This document shows, in pieces, positions 15,646 to 31,500 of a stretch of 64,000 bases of DNA. The notes under the pieces were generated by a model. That model had not been told where the DNA came from, ran no database searches, and saw only the letters and a list, made by a program, of their open reading frames with translations. The first letter of the stretch is position 1. Every line of letters begins with the position of its first letter. The stretch is from CAYTZH01 sp964442285 (GTDB taxonomy: Bacteria; Myxococcota_A; UBA9160; JAFDET01): the NCBI GenBank assembly GCA_964442285.1, contig CAYTZH010000007.1, positions 1 to 64,000 of the forward strand. Direction: 5' to 3'. Both the position numbers and the translations under genes were made by a program.

Positions 15646-17199
15646 TCAGCGCACCAGCAGCGGCGCCGCCACCGCGTAGGTCACCAGCGTGACGATCCCG
15701 ATGCCCAGCAGGTTGAGCCAGATCCCGGCGCGGCTCATCTCGGGAATCGTGACCCGGCCCGAGCCGAAGACGACCGCGTTGGGCGGCGTCGCCACGGGAA
15801 GCATGAAGGCGCAGCTCGCCGCCAGCGCGGCGGGCACCAGCAGGAGCAGCGGGTCCAGGCCCAGCCCCGGGGCCACCGCCGCCAGGATCGGGATGAGGGT
15901 CGCGGTGGTGGCCGTGTTGCTGGTGAGCTCGGTGAGGAAGAGGATCGCCGCCACCACGCCCGCCACCACCAGCACCGAGGGCAGCCCGGCGAGCGCCGTC
16001 GCCTGGCCGCCGATCAGCTCGCCGATGCCGTTGTCGCGGATGGCGCCGGCCAGGCTCAGACCGCCCCCGAACAGCAGCAGCACGCCCCAGGGCAGGCGCA
16101 GGGTCGTCTCCCAGCGCAGGGCGAACACGCGACGGCGTCGGTCGACCGGCGCCAGGAAGAGCAGCAGGGCGGCGAGCATGGCGATGCCCGGATCGGTGAG
16201 GCCCGCGAGCGGCCGCACGCCGGCCACCTCCAGGGCGGAGAGCCACGGGCGGGCCAGCCAGAGCCCGGCCGCCAGCAGGAAGACCGCGAGGGTGATGCGC
16301 TCGCCGCGGGACATGGGTCCCAGGGCGGCCAGGGACGCCCGGGCGAAGCGGCCTCCCCCTTCGATGGGGTCGTCGGCGACCGGGTAGAGCACCCGGGTGA
16401 GGAGCCACCAGGCCAGGGGCAGGAAGAGGGCGACCAGCGAGAGGCCCACGCCCATCCAGCGCACGAAGGAGATCTCGCGCCCCAGGTGGTCCTGTACGAA
16501 GGAGAGCAGGAAGAGGTTCGGCGGTGTCCCGATGGGGGTGGCGATCCCGCCGATCGACGCCCCGTAGGCCACGCCCAGCAGGAGGCAGAGAGCGAAGTTG
16601 CGCGCAGCCGGCGTCGGGGGGTCGGCCCCTGCGCCGCTCTGGCTGGGATCGCGGCCGCTCGCGCCGCCCCGCTCGGCCAGCTCGATCACGCTCACGGCCA
16701 CCGGCAGCATCATCACGGCCGTCGCCGAGTTGGAGACCCACATGCTGAGGCCCGCCGTCACCGCCATGAAGCCCCCCACCAGGCGCGCCGGCCGCTCGCC
16801 CACGAGGTTCAGGGCGAGCAGGGCGAGGCGTCGGTGCAGGCCCCAGCGCTCCATGGCGAGGGCGAGGAGGAATCCGCCCAGGAACAGGAAGATCAGGGGA
16901 TGCGCATAGGGGGCGGCCGCCTCGTGCATGGTCCGCGCGCCCAGCAGCGGCAGCAGCACCAGGGGTAGCAGGGCGGTAGCGTAGACCTCGATGGCCTCGC
17001 TGATCCACCAGATGGCCATCCACACGGCCACGGCGGCGGTGGCGCGGCCTGCGGGATCCAGGCCCGGCGCATCGGGACCCGCGGCGTCCGGCAGCAGCGC
17101 TGCCAGCGCGGCGCCCGCCAGGGGGCCGGCCACGAGCCCGACGCGGCCCACCCGGCGTCGGGCGCCCGTGTCCGCTGTGCTGGTCCGGTCGTCGCTCAC
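15646..17199 (-). CDS. SLC13/DASS-family sodium:dicarboxylate (or sulfate) symporter
   Basis: A 517-residue polytopic membrane protein. It carries both SNT signature motifs of the DASS family: MWVSNSATAVMMLPVAV in the first half and LTSNTATTATLIPI in the second. These bind Na+ and the substrate carboxylates. The family imports C4-dicarboxylates, citrate or sulfate with sodium. The N-terminal 30 residues are hydrophilic and the first helix begins about residue 20-40. GTG at 17199 is used. A loop insertion rich in Gly/Ser near GGASGRDPSQSGAG is unusual. Substrate cannot be fixed. Confidence 0.88.
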   Translation of the reverse strand: MSDDRTSTADTGARRRVGRVGLVAGPLAGAALAALLPDAAGPDAPGLDPAGRATAAVAVWMAIWWISEAIEVYATALLPLVLLPLLGARTMHEAAAPYAHPLIFLFLGGFLLALAMERWGLHRRLALLALNLVGERPARLVGGFMAVTAGLSMWVSNSATAVMMLPVAVSVIELAERGGASGRDPSQSGAGADPPTPAARNFALCLLLGVAYGASIGGIATPIGTPPNLFLLSFVQDHLGREISFVRWMGVGLSLVALFLPLAWWLLTRVLYPVADDPIEGGGRFARASLAALGPMSRGERITLAVFLLAAGLWLARPWLSALEVAGVRPLAGLTDPGIAMLAALLLFLAPVDRRRRVFALRWETTLRLPWGVLLLFGGGLSLAGAIRDNGIGELIGGQATALAGLPSVLVVAGVVAAILFLTELTSNTATTATLIPILAAVAPGLGLDPLLLLVPAALAASCAFMLPVATPPNAVVFGSGRVTIPEMSRAGIWLNLLGIGIVTLVTYAVAAPLLVR

Positions 17200-17290
17200 G
17201 TCGCGCGCAGCCCGTCGCCCACGTCGCGCGCAAGCCTAGCAAGCAGTGGGTTCGGGCTGCTGCGGAAGCTCAGCGCGTGGGCGGCGGGGA

Positions 17291-18679
17291 TCAGCGCGCG
17301 CGTGCGGCCCGCATCAGGGTGTCGGCCCAGGCGTGCACGTCGTGCTCGGACTCCCGGGTCCGCAGGGCCTGCATCCGCGTGGCCCGCTCGTCGCGGCTCA
17401 TGGTGAGGGCGCGGTGCAGCGCCTCGGCGGTGCCGTCGAGATCCCAGGGGTTCACCAGGAGGGCCTCGGGCATGGTCTCCGCCGCCCCCGCCAGCCGCGA
17501 GAGCACGAGCGCGCCGGGCTCCGCCACCTGACAGGCCACGAACTCCTTGGCCACCAGGTTCATCCCGTCCCGTAGCGGTGTCACCAGGGCGACCCGGGCG
17601 TCCCGGTACAGGCTCGCCAGCTCGTCGTGGTGGAGGTGGTGGCAGAGGTAGCGGATGGGCGACCAGCAGTCGCTGGCGAAGCGGCCGTTCACCCGCCCCA
17701 CCAGCTCGTCGATCTCGGACTTCAGGCGCTGGTACTCGGGGCGCTCCGAGCGGCTGGGCACGGCCACCTGCACCAGGGTGACCCGCTCCTGGTGCTCGGG
17801 ATGGCGCTCGAGCAGCCGCTCCATCACCCGGATGCGCTGGGGGATGCCCTTGGTGTAGTCGAGGCGGTCGGCGCCCAGGATCAGCCCGTCGCGGCGGGGC
17901 GACGCCAGCGGCGCGGCGGCCAGGGCCTTGGCCTCGAAGGCCGCGAAGTCCACGCCGATGGGGAACGCGCCCACACGGATCGTGCGTCCCTCGAACCGGA
18001 CGTGGCCGCGGCATCGATCCACCTCCGCGTCCAGGCAACGCTCGACGCAGTCCAGGAAGTTGGTCACGTAGCTCGCGGTGTGGAAGCCGATGAGGCGACT
18101 CCCGAGCATTCCGCGCAGGATCTCCTCGTGGTTCGGCGCCAGGGTGAAGAGGTCGTAGGCGGGGAAGGGGACGTGGAGGAAGAAGAGCACCGCCGCTTCC
18201 GGCGCCACCCTCCGCACCCGATCCGGTGCGAGCATCAGGTGCAGGTCGTGGATCCACACCAGGCCGCCCGGTGCGGACCTCCGGGCGCAGGTCCCGGCGA
18301 AGCGCGCGTTGACCTCGCGGTAGGCCTCCCAGTCGACCGGATCGAAGTGCGCCCGCTCGGGCAGGGAGTGGAAGAGCGGCCACAGGGCGCCGTCGGTGGC
18401 GTGGTGGAAGCGGCGCTCGGCATCGGCGTCGAGCGCGATGGGGACCGCCTCGAAGGCCGCCCCCGCGTCCCGGGCCACGGGGCGCTCGCCGGTCAGGCCG
18501 ATCCAGCTCCCGCCGCGCTTCCAGAGCACGGCCTCGAGGGCGGCCGAGAGCCCGCCGGGCGCCGGCTGCGCTCCGCCGCATCGCCTCGGATCGGATTCCC
18601 CCGCTGCGCGGCTCGGCACGCGATGGCTGGCGACGACGAGCGCCGGGTTCTGCGGCGTCGAGTCGGACAAGGTCCCCAC
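17291..18679 (-). CDS. otsA: Alpha,alpha-trehalose-phosphate synthase (GT20)
   Basis: A 462-residue GT20 enzyme making trehalose 6-phosphate from UDP-glucose and glucose 6-phosphate in the cytoplasm. Family marks are the N-terminal GGLSAALEA loop, VWIHDLHLML, FFLHVPFP, GFHTASY and GADRLDYTKGI (phosphate/nucleotide binding), and VTPLRDGMNLVAKEFVA near the C-terminus. Length is normal for single-domain OtsA. No OtsB phosphatase is in the window. GTG at 18679 begins shortly before the first strand (ALVVASHRVP). It diverges from ppdK across 157 bases. Trehalose suggests osmotic or desiccation protection. Confidence 0.93.
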   Translation of the reverse strand: MGTLSDSTPQNPALVVASHRVPSRAAGESDPRRCGGAQPAPGGLSAALEAVLWKRGGSWIGLTGERPVARDAGAAFEAVPIALDADAERRFHHATDGALWPLFHSLPERAHFDPVDWEAYREVNARFAGTCARRSAPGGLVWIHDLHLMLAPDRVRRVAPEAAVLFFLHVPFPAYDLFTLAPNHEEILRGMLGSRLIGFHTASYVTNFLDCVERCLDAEVDRCRGHVRFEGRTIRVGAFPIGVDFAAFEAKALAAAPLASPRRDGLILGADRLDYTKGIPQRIRVMERLLERHPEHQERVTLVQVAVPSRSERPEYQRLKSEIDELVGRVNGRFASDCWSPIRYLCHHLHHDELASLYRDARVALVTPLRDGMNLVAKEFVACQVAEPGALVLSRLAGAAETMPEALLVNPWDLDGTAEALHRALTMSRDERATRMQALRTRESEHDVHAWADTLMRAARAR

Positions 18680-18715
18680 CTCGGCGAGAAGCTACCCTCA
18701 TCCGGCCCCGGCCAC

Positions 18716-18731
18716 TGTCATCCCGCCGACC
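18716..18731. promoter_or_regulatory. Degenerate CRP-type half-site pair upstream of ppdK
   Basis: TGTCA-N6-CGACC resembles the perfect TGTCG-N6-CGACA site upstream of the megasynthase operon, with mismatches at the end positions. It lies in the otsA-ppdK divergent spacer. Suggestive only. Confidence 0.25.
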
Positions 18732-18787
18732 GAGCGAAGGGCAGCAGGACGCGAGAATATAGGGGCAGAGGGAAACGGGATTCTCGA

Positions 18788-18805
18788 CCGGGCCGCGTGG
18801 CCCGG
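18788..18805 (+). promoter_or_regulatory. Leader hairpin upstream of ppdK
   Basis: CCGGGCC and GGCCCGG form a perfect 7-bp stem around GCGT, ending 31 bases before the ppdK ATG and leaving the AGAGGGAG ribosome site free. It may stabilise or regulate the leader; no known riboswitch recognised. Confidence 0.3.
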
Positions 18806-18836
18806 AGGGATCCCGTGTGCGCAAGAGGGAGTTCCC

Positions 18837-21575
18837 ATGACCGCGCGCCGCACCGCCGGCCCGAAGTTCGTCTACCTGTTCAGCGAGCTCGACGAGGCCC
18901 AGGCCTCGGTCGGGGGCGAGTGGGACGCCGTGAGGGGGCTGCTCGGCGGCAAGGGCGCAAACCTGGGCGAGATGACCCGCCTCGGGGCGCCCGTCCCGGC
19001 CGGCTTCACCGTCACCACCGAGGCGTGCAACGCCTTCCTCGCCGCGGGCGAGGACTTCCCGCCGGGCCTCTGGGAGCAGGAGCTCGCCTGCCTCGAGGCC
19101 ATCGAGAAGGCCACCGGAAAGCGCTTCGGAGATCCCGAGAACCCGCTGCTGCTCTCGTGTCGCTCCGGCGCGAAGTTCTCGATGCCCGGCATGATGGACA
19201 CCGTCCTCAACATCGGCCTGAACGACCAGGTCGTGGAGGGCATGCTCGGGCGCGGCCGCGACCCGCGCTTCGTCTTCGACCTCTACCGGCGCCTGGTGCA
19301 GATGTTCGGCGCCGTGGTGCTCGGGCTGCCCGACGACCCCTTCGAGCACGTCATCGCCGAGAAGCGCAGAGAGGTGGGCGCGGCCAGCGACGTGGAGCTC
19401 TCGGGGGACGACTGGCGGGCGGTCACCGAGCGCTTCCGCAAGATCGTCGCGAACTACACCGGCGACAGCTTCCCCGAGGACCCCCACACCCAGCTCAGCA
19501 TGGCGACCGCCGCGGTCTTCAAGTCCTGGAACGGGCGCCGCGCGGTGGACTACCGCAACGCTGCGAAGATCCCCCACGACCTCGGCACGGCCGTGAACGT
19601 CCAGGCCATGGTGTTCGGCAACTACGACGCTTCGTCGGCGACCGGCGTGGCCATGTCGCGCAATCCGTCCACCGGCGAGCCGGGGCTCGAGGGCGACTAC
19701 CTGCGCAACGCCCAGGGCGAGGACGTGGTCGCCGGGATCCGCGACACCCAGCCCCTGACCGCGCTCCAGGAGGAGATGCCCGAGCAGTACGCCCGGCTCG
19801 ACGAGATCTCGAGCAAGCTCGAGTCCCACTACCGCAACATGCAGGACATGGAGTTCACGATCGAGCGCGGTCGGCTCTTCCTGCTCCAGACCCGCGACGG
19901 CAAGCGCACCGCCCAGGCCGAGGTGCGGATCGCGGTGGAGATGGTCGAGGAGGGCCTGATCAGCCGCGAGGAGGCGGTGAACCGGGTGAGTCCGGGTCAG
20001 GTCGACTTCTTCCTGCACCCGCAGCTCGATCCGGAGGCCCGCAAGCAGAGCAAGCCGGTGGCCCACGGGCTCAACGTGTCGCCGGGGGCCGCCGTGGGCC
20101 AGATCGCCCTCGACGCCGACACCGCGGAGCGCTGGGCCGCCGACGGCCGCAAGGTGATCATGGTGCGGCCCGAGACCAAGCCCGACGACGTCCACGGCAT
20201 GCTCGCGGCGGAGGGCATCCTCACCGAGCGCGGGGGACGCACGAGCCACGCGGCGCTGGTGGCCCGTCAGTTCGGCAAGCCCGCCGTCGTCGGCGTGTCC
20301 GAGCTCTCGATCGACTTCGACGAGCGGGAGCTGCGCATCGGGGAGGAGGAGGCCCTGAAGGAGGGCGACTGGCTCTCCATCGACGGCACCAACGGCAGCG
20401 TCCACCTGGGCAAGCTCGGCACCGTGGTCCCCGACCTCAGCAATCCCTACCTGATCAAGCTGCTCGGCTGGGCGGACGAATTCCGGCGGCTCGCCGTCCG
20501 GGCCAACGCCGACTACGAGCGCGACGCCGAACGCGCGCTGCTCTACGGTGCCGAGGGCATCGGGCTCTGCCGCACCGAGCACATGTTCTTCGAGTCGGAT
20601 CGGCTCGAGATCGTCCAGCGCATGATCCTCGCCAGCTCCGCCAGCGAGCGGAGCGAGGCCATCCAGGAGCTGCTGCCGCTGCAGCGGAGCGACTTCGCGG
20701 GCCTGTTCCGGGCGATGGACGCCCGGCCCGTCATCATCCGCCTGCTGGATCCGCCGCTCCACGAGTTCCTGCCCGCCTACGACGAGCTGATCCAGGATCT
20801 CGCCGACCTGAAGATGCGCCTGCAGCACCTGCACACCATGAGCGAGATGGACCAGGCCCTCACCGCGATCCGCACCAAGCAGGACTTCCTCTCGCGGGTG
20901 AGCGCGCTTCGCGAGGCCAACCCGATGCTCGGGACCCGGGGAGTGCGCCTGGGCATCCTGATCCCCGAGCTCACCCGCATGCAGGTGCGCGCCGTGCTGG
21001 AGGCCGCCTGTCAGTGCACCCGCGACGGCATCGAGGTGCAGCCCGAGATCATGATCCCGCTCACGAGCCACGTGAAGGAGCTCGAGGTGCAGCGCGAGGC
21101 GCTCGAGGCCGAGGCCCGCACCGTCCTCGAGGAGCAGCGCATGGAGATCGAGGTGAAGTTCGGGACCATGATCGAGGTGCCGCGGGCGGCGCTCACGGCC
21201 GACCAGCTCGCCGAGCAGGCCGAGTTCTTCTCCTTCGGGACGAACGACCTCACCCAGACCACCTTCGCCATCTCCCGGGACGATGCGGAGCAGGGCTTCC
21301 TGCACCGCTACGTGAAGCAGGGCCTGCTCCCCGCCAACCCCTTCGCCACCATCGACCCCGACGGGGTGGGCAAGCTGATCGAGATGGCGATCGCCCTCGG
21401 CCGGAGGACCCGGCCGGACCTCGAGGTGGGGATCTGCGGCGAGCACGGCGGCGACCCGGAGAGCATCGCCCTGTGTCACCGGCTCGGGCTCGACTACGTC
21501 TCCTGCTCGCCCTTCCGGGTGCCGATCGCCCGCCTGGCGGCGGCCCACGCCGCCCTGGCGAAGGAGGAGGGCTAG
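18837..21575 (+). CDS. ppdK: Pyruvate, phosphate dikinase
   Basis: A 912-residue PPDK interconverting pyruvate + ATP + Pi with PEP + AMP + PPi. The N-terminal nucleotide-binding part shows LLGGKGANLGEMTRLG and SGAKFSMPGMMDTVLN. The swivelling phosphohistidine is about His471 in TERGGRTSHAALVAR. The PEP/pyruvate barrel has FGTNDLTQTTF and the catalytic Cys at about 867 in GICGEHGGD. Length and domain order are canonical. The ATG at 18837 has an AGAGGGAG site. A hairpin follows the stop, and the Crp/Fnr gene begins 99 bases on. It probably controls the PEP-pyruvate node for gluconeogenic growth. Confidence 0.96.
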   Translation: MTARRTAGPKFVYLFSELDEAQASVGGEWDAVRGLLGGKGANLGEMTRLGAPVPAGFTVTTEACNAFLAAGEDFPPGLWEQELACLEAIEKATGKRFGDPENPLLLSCRSGAKFSMPGMMDTVLNIGLNDQVVEGMLGRGRDPRFVFDLYRRLVQMFGAVVLGLPDDPFEHVIAEKRREVGAASDVELSGDDWRAVTERFRKIVANYTGDSFPEDPHTQLSMATAAVFKSWNGRRAVDYRNAAKIPHDLGTAVNVQAMVFGNYDASSATGVAMSRNPSTGEPGLEGDYLRNAQGEDVVAGIRDTQPLTALQEEMPEQYARLDEISSKLESHYRNMQDMEFTIERGRLFLLQTRDGKRTAQAEVRIAVEMVEEGLISREEAVNRVSPGQVDFFLHPQLDPEARKQSKPVAHGLNVSPGAAVGQIALDADTAERWAADGRKVIMVRPETKPDDVHGMLAAEGILTERGGRTSHAALVARQFGKPAVVGVSELSIDFDERELRIGEEEALKEGDWLSIDGTNGSVHLGKLGTVVPDLSNPYLIKLLGWADEFRRLAVRANADYERDAERALLYGAEGIGLCRTEHMFFESDRLEIVQRMILASSASERSEAIQELLPLQRSDFAGLFRAMDARPVIIRLLDPPLHEFLPAYDELIQDLADLKMRLQHLHTMSEMDQALTAIRTKQDFLSRVSALREANPMLGTRGVRLGILIPELTRMQVRAVLEAACQCTRDGIEVQPEIMIPLTSHVKELEVQREALEAEARTVLEEQRMEIEVKFGTMIEVPRAALTADQLAEQAEFFSFGTNDLTQTTFAISRDDAEQGFLHRYVKQGLLPANPFATIDPDGVGKLIEMAIALGRRTRPDLEVGICGEHGGDPESIALCHRLGLDYVSCSPFRVPIARLAAAHAALAKEEG

Positions 21576-21600
21576 GCCGGACCCGCCGGGCTCCGGCTTT
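21576..21600 (+). terminator. Hairpin with short T run after ppdK
   Basis: GCCGGACCC pairs with GGG-TCCGGC (one bulged C, GCC loop) immediately after the stop codon, followed by TTT. Probable intrinsic terminator of modest strength. Confidence 0.45.
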
Positions 21601-21674
21601 GCCGGGGCGCCGCCGGGGGGTACTCTTCTCCCGGATCGGAGAACCCCCTGCGCGACGTCTGGCACCTTCGCACC

Positions 21675-22337
21675 GTGGACTGGCTCCAGCAGCTCTCCGA
21701 CGAGGAGCGCGCGGGGCTCTTCGGCCATTCTGCGAGCCGCGACCACGCCCGCGGTGCGACGATCTTCACCCCCTCGAGCGAGCCCCACTCCGTCTACCTG
21801 CTGGAGAAGGGCCTCGTCCGCATCTACCGACTCTCCGGGGACGGCGAGGAGACCACCTTCGGCTACGTGGCGCCGGGGGAGGTGTTCGGCGAGCTGGCCG
21901 CGTTCGGGGACTTCGCGCGCGAGAGCTTCGCGGTCGCCGTCCGCGCCTCCCGGGTGTGGCGGATTCCGCTCGGCCGCTTCCAGAACCTGATGGAGCGGCG
22001 CCCCGGGGTTGTGCTGCGTCTGACCCGCCAGATCGGCCAGCGCATGAAGCGGATCGAGAGCCGGGTGGAGAACCTGGTGTTCCGAGACGTGCGCACCCGC
22101 CTCGCCCACATCCTCGTCGAGCTGGTCGAGGACTTCGGCCGCGAGCGCGGGGACGAGCGGGTGCTCGACCTCGACCTCACCCAGTCGGAGCTGGCGACCC
22201 TGGTGGGATCCACCCGCCAGACGGTGAACGTCAGCCTGGGGGAGCTCGAGGACCAGGGCCTGATCCGGCGCGAGGGCCGCCGCCTGGTCGTGGTCAAGCC
22301 GAGCGAGCTCCAGCAGGCGGCCCGCGCGCGCCTCTAG
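21675..22337 (+). CDS. Crp/Fnr-family transcriptional regulator
   Basis: A 220-residue regulator. The N-terminal cyclic-nucleotide-binding fold includes GEVFGELAAFGDFARESF, with the FGE motif kept. The Arg-Ser pair that binds cAMP in Crp is altered to RES order, and there are no FNR cysteines, so the ligand is uncertain. A dimerisation helix (RQIGQRMKRIESRVENL) leads to a winged HTH, LTQSELATLVGSTRQTVNVS. The recognition helix has Arg-Gln where E. coli Crp has Arg-Glu. From memory, CooA has Arg-Gln at these positions and binds TGTCG-type half-sites. Such a site occurs upstream of the 22334-37969 operon. GTG at 21675 is used. It converges on the PPTase gene with a 4-base overlap. Confidence 0.88.
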   Translation: MDWLQQLSDEERAGLFGHSASRDHARGATIFTPSSEPHSVYLLEKGLVRIYRLSGDGEETTFGYVAPGEVFGELAAFGDFARESFAVAVRASRVWRIPLGRFQNLMERRPGVVLRLTRQIGQRMKRIESRVENLVFRDVRTRLAHILVELVEDFGRERGDERVLDLDLTQSELATLVGSTRQTVNVSLGELEDQGLIRREGRRLVVVKPSELQQAARARL

Positions 22338-23013
22338 GCGCCGGCGAGCGGCTCCGGCACCTCGGGTGCCGGCGAGGCCACGGCGGCCGCGATCCGCGCT
22401 CCGTCGACGCGCCACCAGCCCGCGAGCACGGTCTCCGGGACGCGCACCCGGAGCGGTCTCCAGCCCGCGCCGCCCTCCGCGAGCGAGGTCACCTCGGCGC
22501 AGCGGGTGTCCACCCGCCAGCCCGTCCCCAGGAGCTTCACGGCGCTCTCCTTGGCCGCCCAGATGGCGTTCGCCAGGACGTCGCGCGCGGCTCCGGCGGC
22601 AGCCCAGCGCTCGCGCTCGGCCCGGGTGAAGTAGTCGGCCACGAAGCGCTCGCTCCGGGGCTCCACCCGCTCCAGGTCGCAGCCCACCCGAACGCCCGGC
22701 TCTGCCACGACGCACAGCGCCCAGCCGTCGCGATGGCTGAGGGAGAGGGCGCAGGGCTCCTGCCCGCGTACATCGCGAACGTGGGGCGCCCCGTCCGCGT
22801 CGGGCAGGATGGAGAGCTCGTCGACGGGGCAGGCGGCCCGCCAGGCGCCCGGACAGGCGCGCAGGGCGGCGCGGGCCGTCCAGCGCCCCAGCCGCCAGTC
22901 GCGGCGGCGGCGCGGGAAGCGCAGGGCCTCCAGGCGGGCGCGCTCGGGCGCGGCCAGCCAGTCGTCGTCGTCCGGGAGCGCCGCCTCCGACAGGACCAGC
23001 CAGCCGACCCGGC

Positions 23014-23017
<4 letters not shown>
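22334..23017 (-). CDS. Sfp-type 4'-phosphopantetheinyl transferase
   Basis: A 227-residue pseudo-dimeric PPTase of the Sfp/AcpT group. It shows the Mg2+-binding VGCDLERVEPRS and the signature WAAKESAVKLLG (WxxKExxxK), with LSLSHRDGWALCVV before them. It converts apo-ACP to holo-ACP using coenzyme A. The GTG start at 23017 overlaps the stop of the carboxylase gene (GTGA), so it is translationally coupled as the last gene of the megasynthase operon. It very likely activates that synthase's carrier protein. A dedicated PPTase is common in PUFA- and polyketide-type clusters. Confidence 0.92.
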
Positions 23018-28586
<5,569 letters not shown>

Positions 28587-28590
<4 letters not shown>

Positions 28591-31500
28591 GTGCCCATGG
28601 CCCGACGGATCGGCGCCGCGTCGGCCTCCGCCAGCGGGTCGGGGAGCAGCGCGGTGGCGTAGCCCTCGAGCTGCAGCCGAACCCGCCCCGACGCGTCGAG
28701 CACCGCGACGTCGCTCGCGCCGTCGGCTCGCGGCGACACCACGGCGAAGCGCGCCCCGTCGGCGCCGGCGTCGGGCGCGATGCGGACCCGCACGATGTGC
28801 TGGGGCAGGCCCATGCGGCCGCGGGTGCCGATCTCCCAGATGCCCGCGGCCTGGAAGCAGAGCTCCACCAGGCGCGGCGCCGCCACGAGCCCGGCATCCC
28901 CCGCCGCGCACAGGGCCGGGAGCCCTTCCGCAAGCCGGCCCACGGCCCCGTCGCCCTCGCGCCAGGCGGCGTCGAGCACCTGGAACGCAGGGCCGTGGAA
29001 GTACACCCGGTAGACGTCGGCGGCGCTGGCCGCCGTGTCGGGCGGCGCGCCCGGCACCGGCGCCTCGGGCGGACTCCAGGCCGCGTGCCCGAAGCAGAGC
29101 CGGGCGGCGAAGTGGGTGGTCACCTGCTCTTCGTCTCGCCCGGCCAGCCGGCGCCGGCCGACGAGGCTGCAGTGGGCCACGATGCGATCCGCCGCGCGCT
29201 CCAGCCGGGCCGCCAGCTCGAGCGCTCGCGGCTCGTCCCGGTAGAACTTGAACGGCGCCAGGAAGCGGACGTCCTCGATGGCCTCGAGGGTCCGGCCTCC
29301 GACCCAGTCGGCGGTCAGCTCCGCGAAGGCCTCGAGGCCCATCACGCCCGGGAGCACCGGCGTGCCCTCGATGCGGTGGTGGTCGAGGAAGGGCTCGGCC
29401 GACGGGTCGAGCTCGACCCGGGCGCGGAGCCCGCCCTGGGGCCCCGCGGCGTCGATCGTCCGCACGAGCGGTCCGCGGACCGCGCCGCCCTCGGCGAGCC
29501 CGCCGCGGGGGTGGCGCTCGGCCTCCATCACCCCCAGGCGGCCCGCCACGAGCACCTCGCCGCAGCCGCCCCCCGCGGTGAGCTCGCGGCGCACGATGGG
29601 GATGCCCGCCACCGCCGGCAGCATGTCGATGCCCGCCCGGGCCATCACCTCGGGGATCGAGCCGCGGGTCGCCATGCCGAGGTCGCCCCAGGCGGTCCAG
29701 TCGATGGCGATGCCCCGGGTCTGCGGGAGCCATCGGCGCAGGCTCGACACCGACTTGCAGAGCAGGTCGTTGGCGGCGCTGTAGTCGGCCTGGCCCGCGT
29801 TGCCGAAGCGGCCCGCGATGGAGCTGAAGCCCACCACCGCCCGCGGCGGCGTCGAGACCAGCGCGCCGAGCAGGTTGAACCAGCCGTCGCTCTTCACGTC
29901 GAAGACCAGGTCGAACTCCTCGGGCGACTTGTCGGGGAGGGCGCGGCTGCGCTCGAGCCCAGCGGCGTGGAGCACCACGTCCACCGCACCGTCCTCGGCG
30001 CGGATCGCCTCGACGACCCGGCGGACGCCATCGCCGTCCTTGAGGTCGACCGCGTGCCAGCGGGCCCGGCCGCCGGCGGCGCGCACGGACCGCATCGCGG
30101 AGAGGGCCGCGGCGGCGCGCTCCAGGCGTCCGAGCTCGCGCTCCACCTGCACCGGCGTGCCGCGCTCGCCGGCCGCCTTGAGGCGCTCGAACACCTTCCG
30201 CTTCACCGCCTCGCGATCCGCCAGGAACAGGACCAGCTCCGGGTCGCTCTCGTCGGGTTCGGGGACGATGTCCAGCAGATGGAAGCGGCCGCCGCTGGCC
30301 TCCGCCAGGTCGGCCACGATGGCCGACACGATCCCGCCGGCGGCACCCGTCACGACGAAGACCGTCTCTGCGCCGAGAGGGAGGCCCGGACTGCCGTCGT
30401 CGGCCGGCTGCTCCCGCAGTCCGACACCGAAGCGCTCTCCGCCCTGGAGGCCCAGCTCGACGGTCCCCGGATCGGCCAGGGTCTCCTCGATGAGCGCATC
30501 CGCCAGGGCGGCGGTCTTGCGGCTGGCCGGGAAGTCCACGGCCTTGACCAGGGCCTCGGGACGCTCGCGGGCGAAGGACTTGGTGAAGCCGGTGACCGCA
30601 CCGCCCAGGGGCGCCGTGGCGCCATCCTCGCCGTAGCCGTGGAGGCCGCCCAGGCGGGTGGCCGAGACGAGGAAGCTGCCGGGCGCCGAGATGGCGTCGT
30701 AGAGGTGACGCATGGTCACGTAGAGAAGCTTGACCCGGACCCGGAGTGCGTTGCGCCAGGCGGAGAGGTCGAGGGCGTCGAGATCGCCGGCGTCGTCCAG
30801 GGCGGGCAGCCAGTAGACCCCGCGCAGGCTCCCTCCGGCCAGCGCCCGATCGAGCCGGGCGCGGAGGGCGTCTGCGTCGTCGGCCGGATCGAGCTCCACC
30901 ACCTCGACCCCGCGCTCGGCGAGGCGCTTCACCAGGGCGCGCGCCACGCCCCCGCTGTCGGGCATGACCGCCACCCGGTCGCCCGCGCCGAGGGAGACGC
31001 CCGTGGCCGCGCAGCGGTCGAGCGGGGGCTGCAGCACCGGCACCGGCACGCGTCGCGGGATGGCGGCCGCCGCCTCCAGGTCGCCGCGGATCGCGGGGCT
31101 CTCGCTCGTCGCGGGTTCCGCGGTGGCCGCCGCCGTCGCGGCCGCAGGGGCCGCGGCCATTCCCGGCGCGCGGTCCTTCACGAACTGGATGGCGTGGCCG
31201 AGGGTGGGGTAGTCGCGCNNNNNNNNNNNNNNNNNNNNNNNNNNNNNNNNNNNNNNNNNNNNNNNNNNNNNNNNNNNNNNNNNNNNNNNNNNNNNNNNNN
31301 NNNNNNNNNNNNNNNNNNTGTCGGTGGGGTAGCCGGTCTTGTCGGCGACGATGCCCATCACCCGCTCGCGGATGGCCGCGTCGGGGTCGGCCGCGGCCGC
31401 GGCCGCGGGGGCCGGTGCCGGTACCGGCGGGGGCGCGACCGCCGCGGGCGTCGAGGGCGGCGGCGCCACCGCGGGCTGGGTGGCCAGCGGGACCCCGGGC

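Noticed and set aside
17196..22715. Very long open frames antisense to otsA, ppdK and crp
   Set aside because: They give Arg/Gly/Pro/His-rich protein without motifs, while the opposite strand carries complete known enzymes.
31219..31318. Taking the N run as a real 100-base interval
   Set aside because: Family ACP length requires about 118 bases for one domain. All three gaps are exactly 100 N, so the size is a placeholder.
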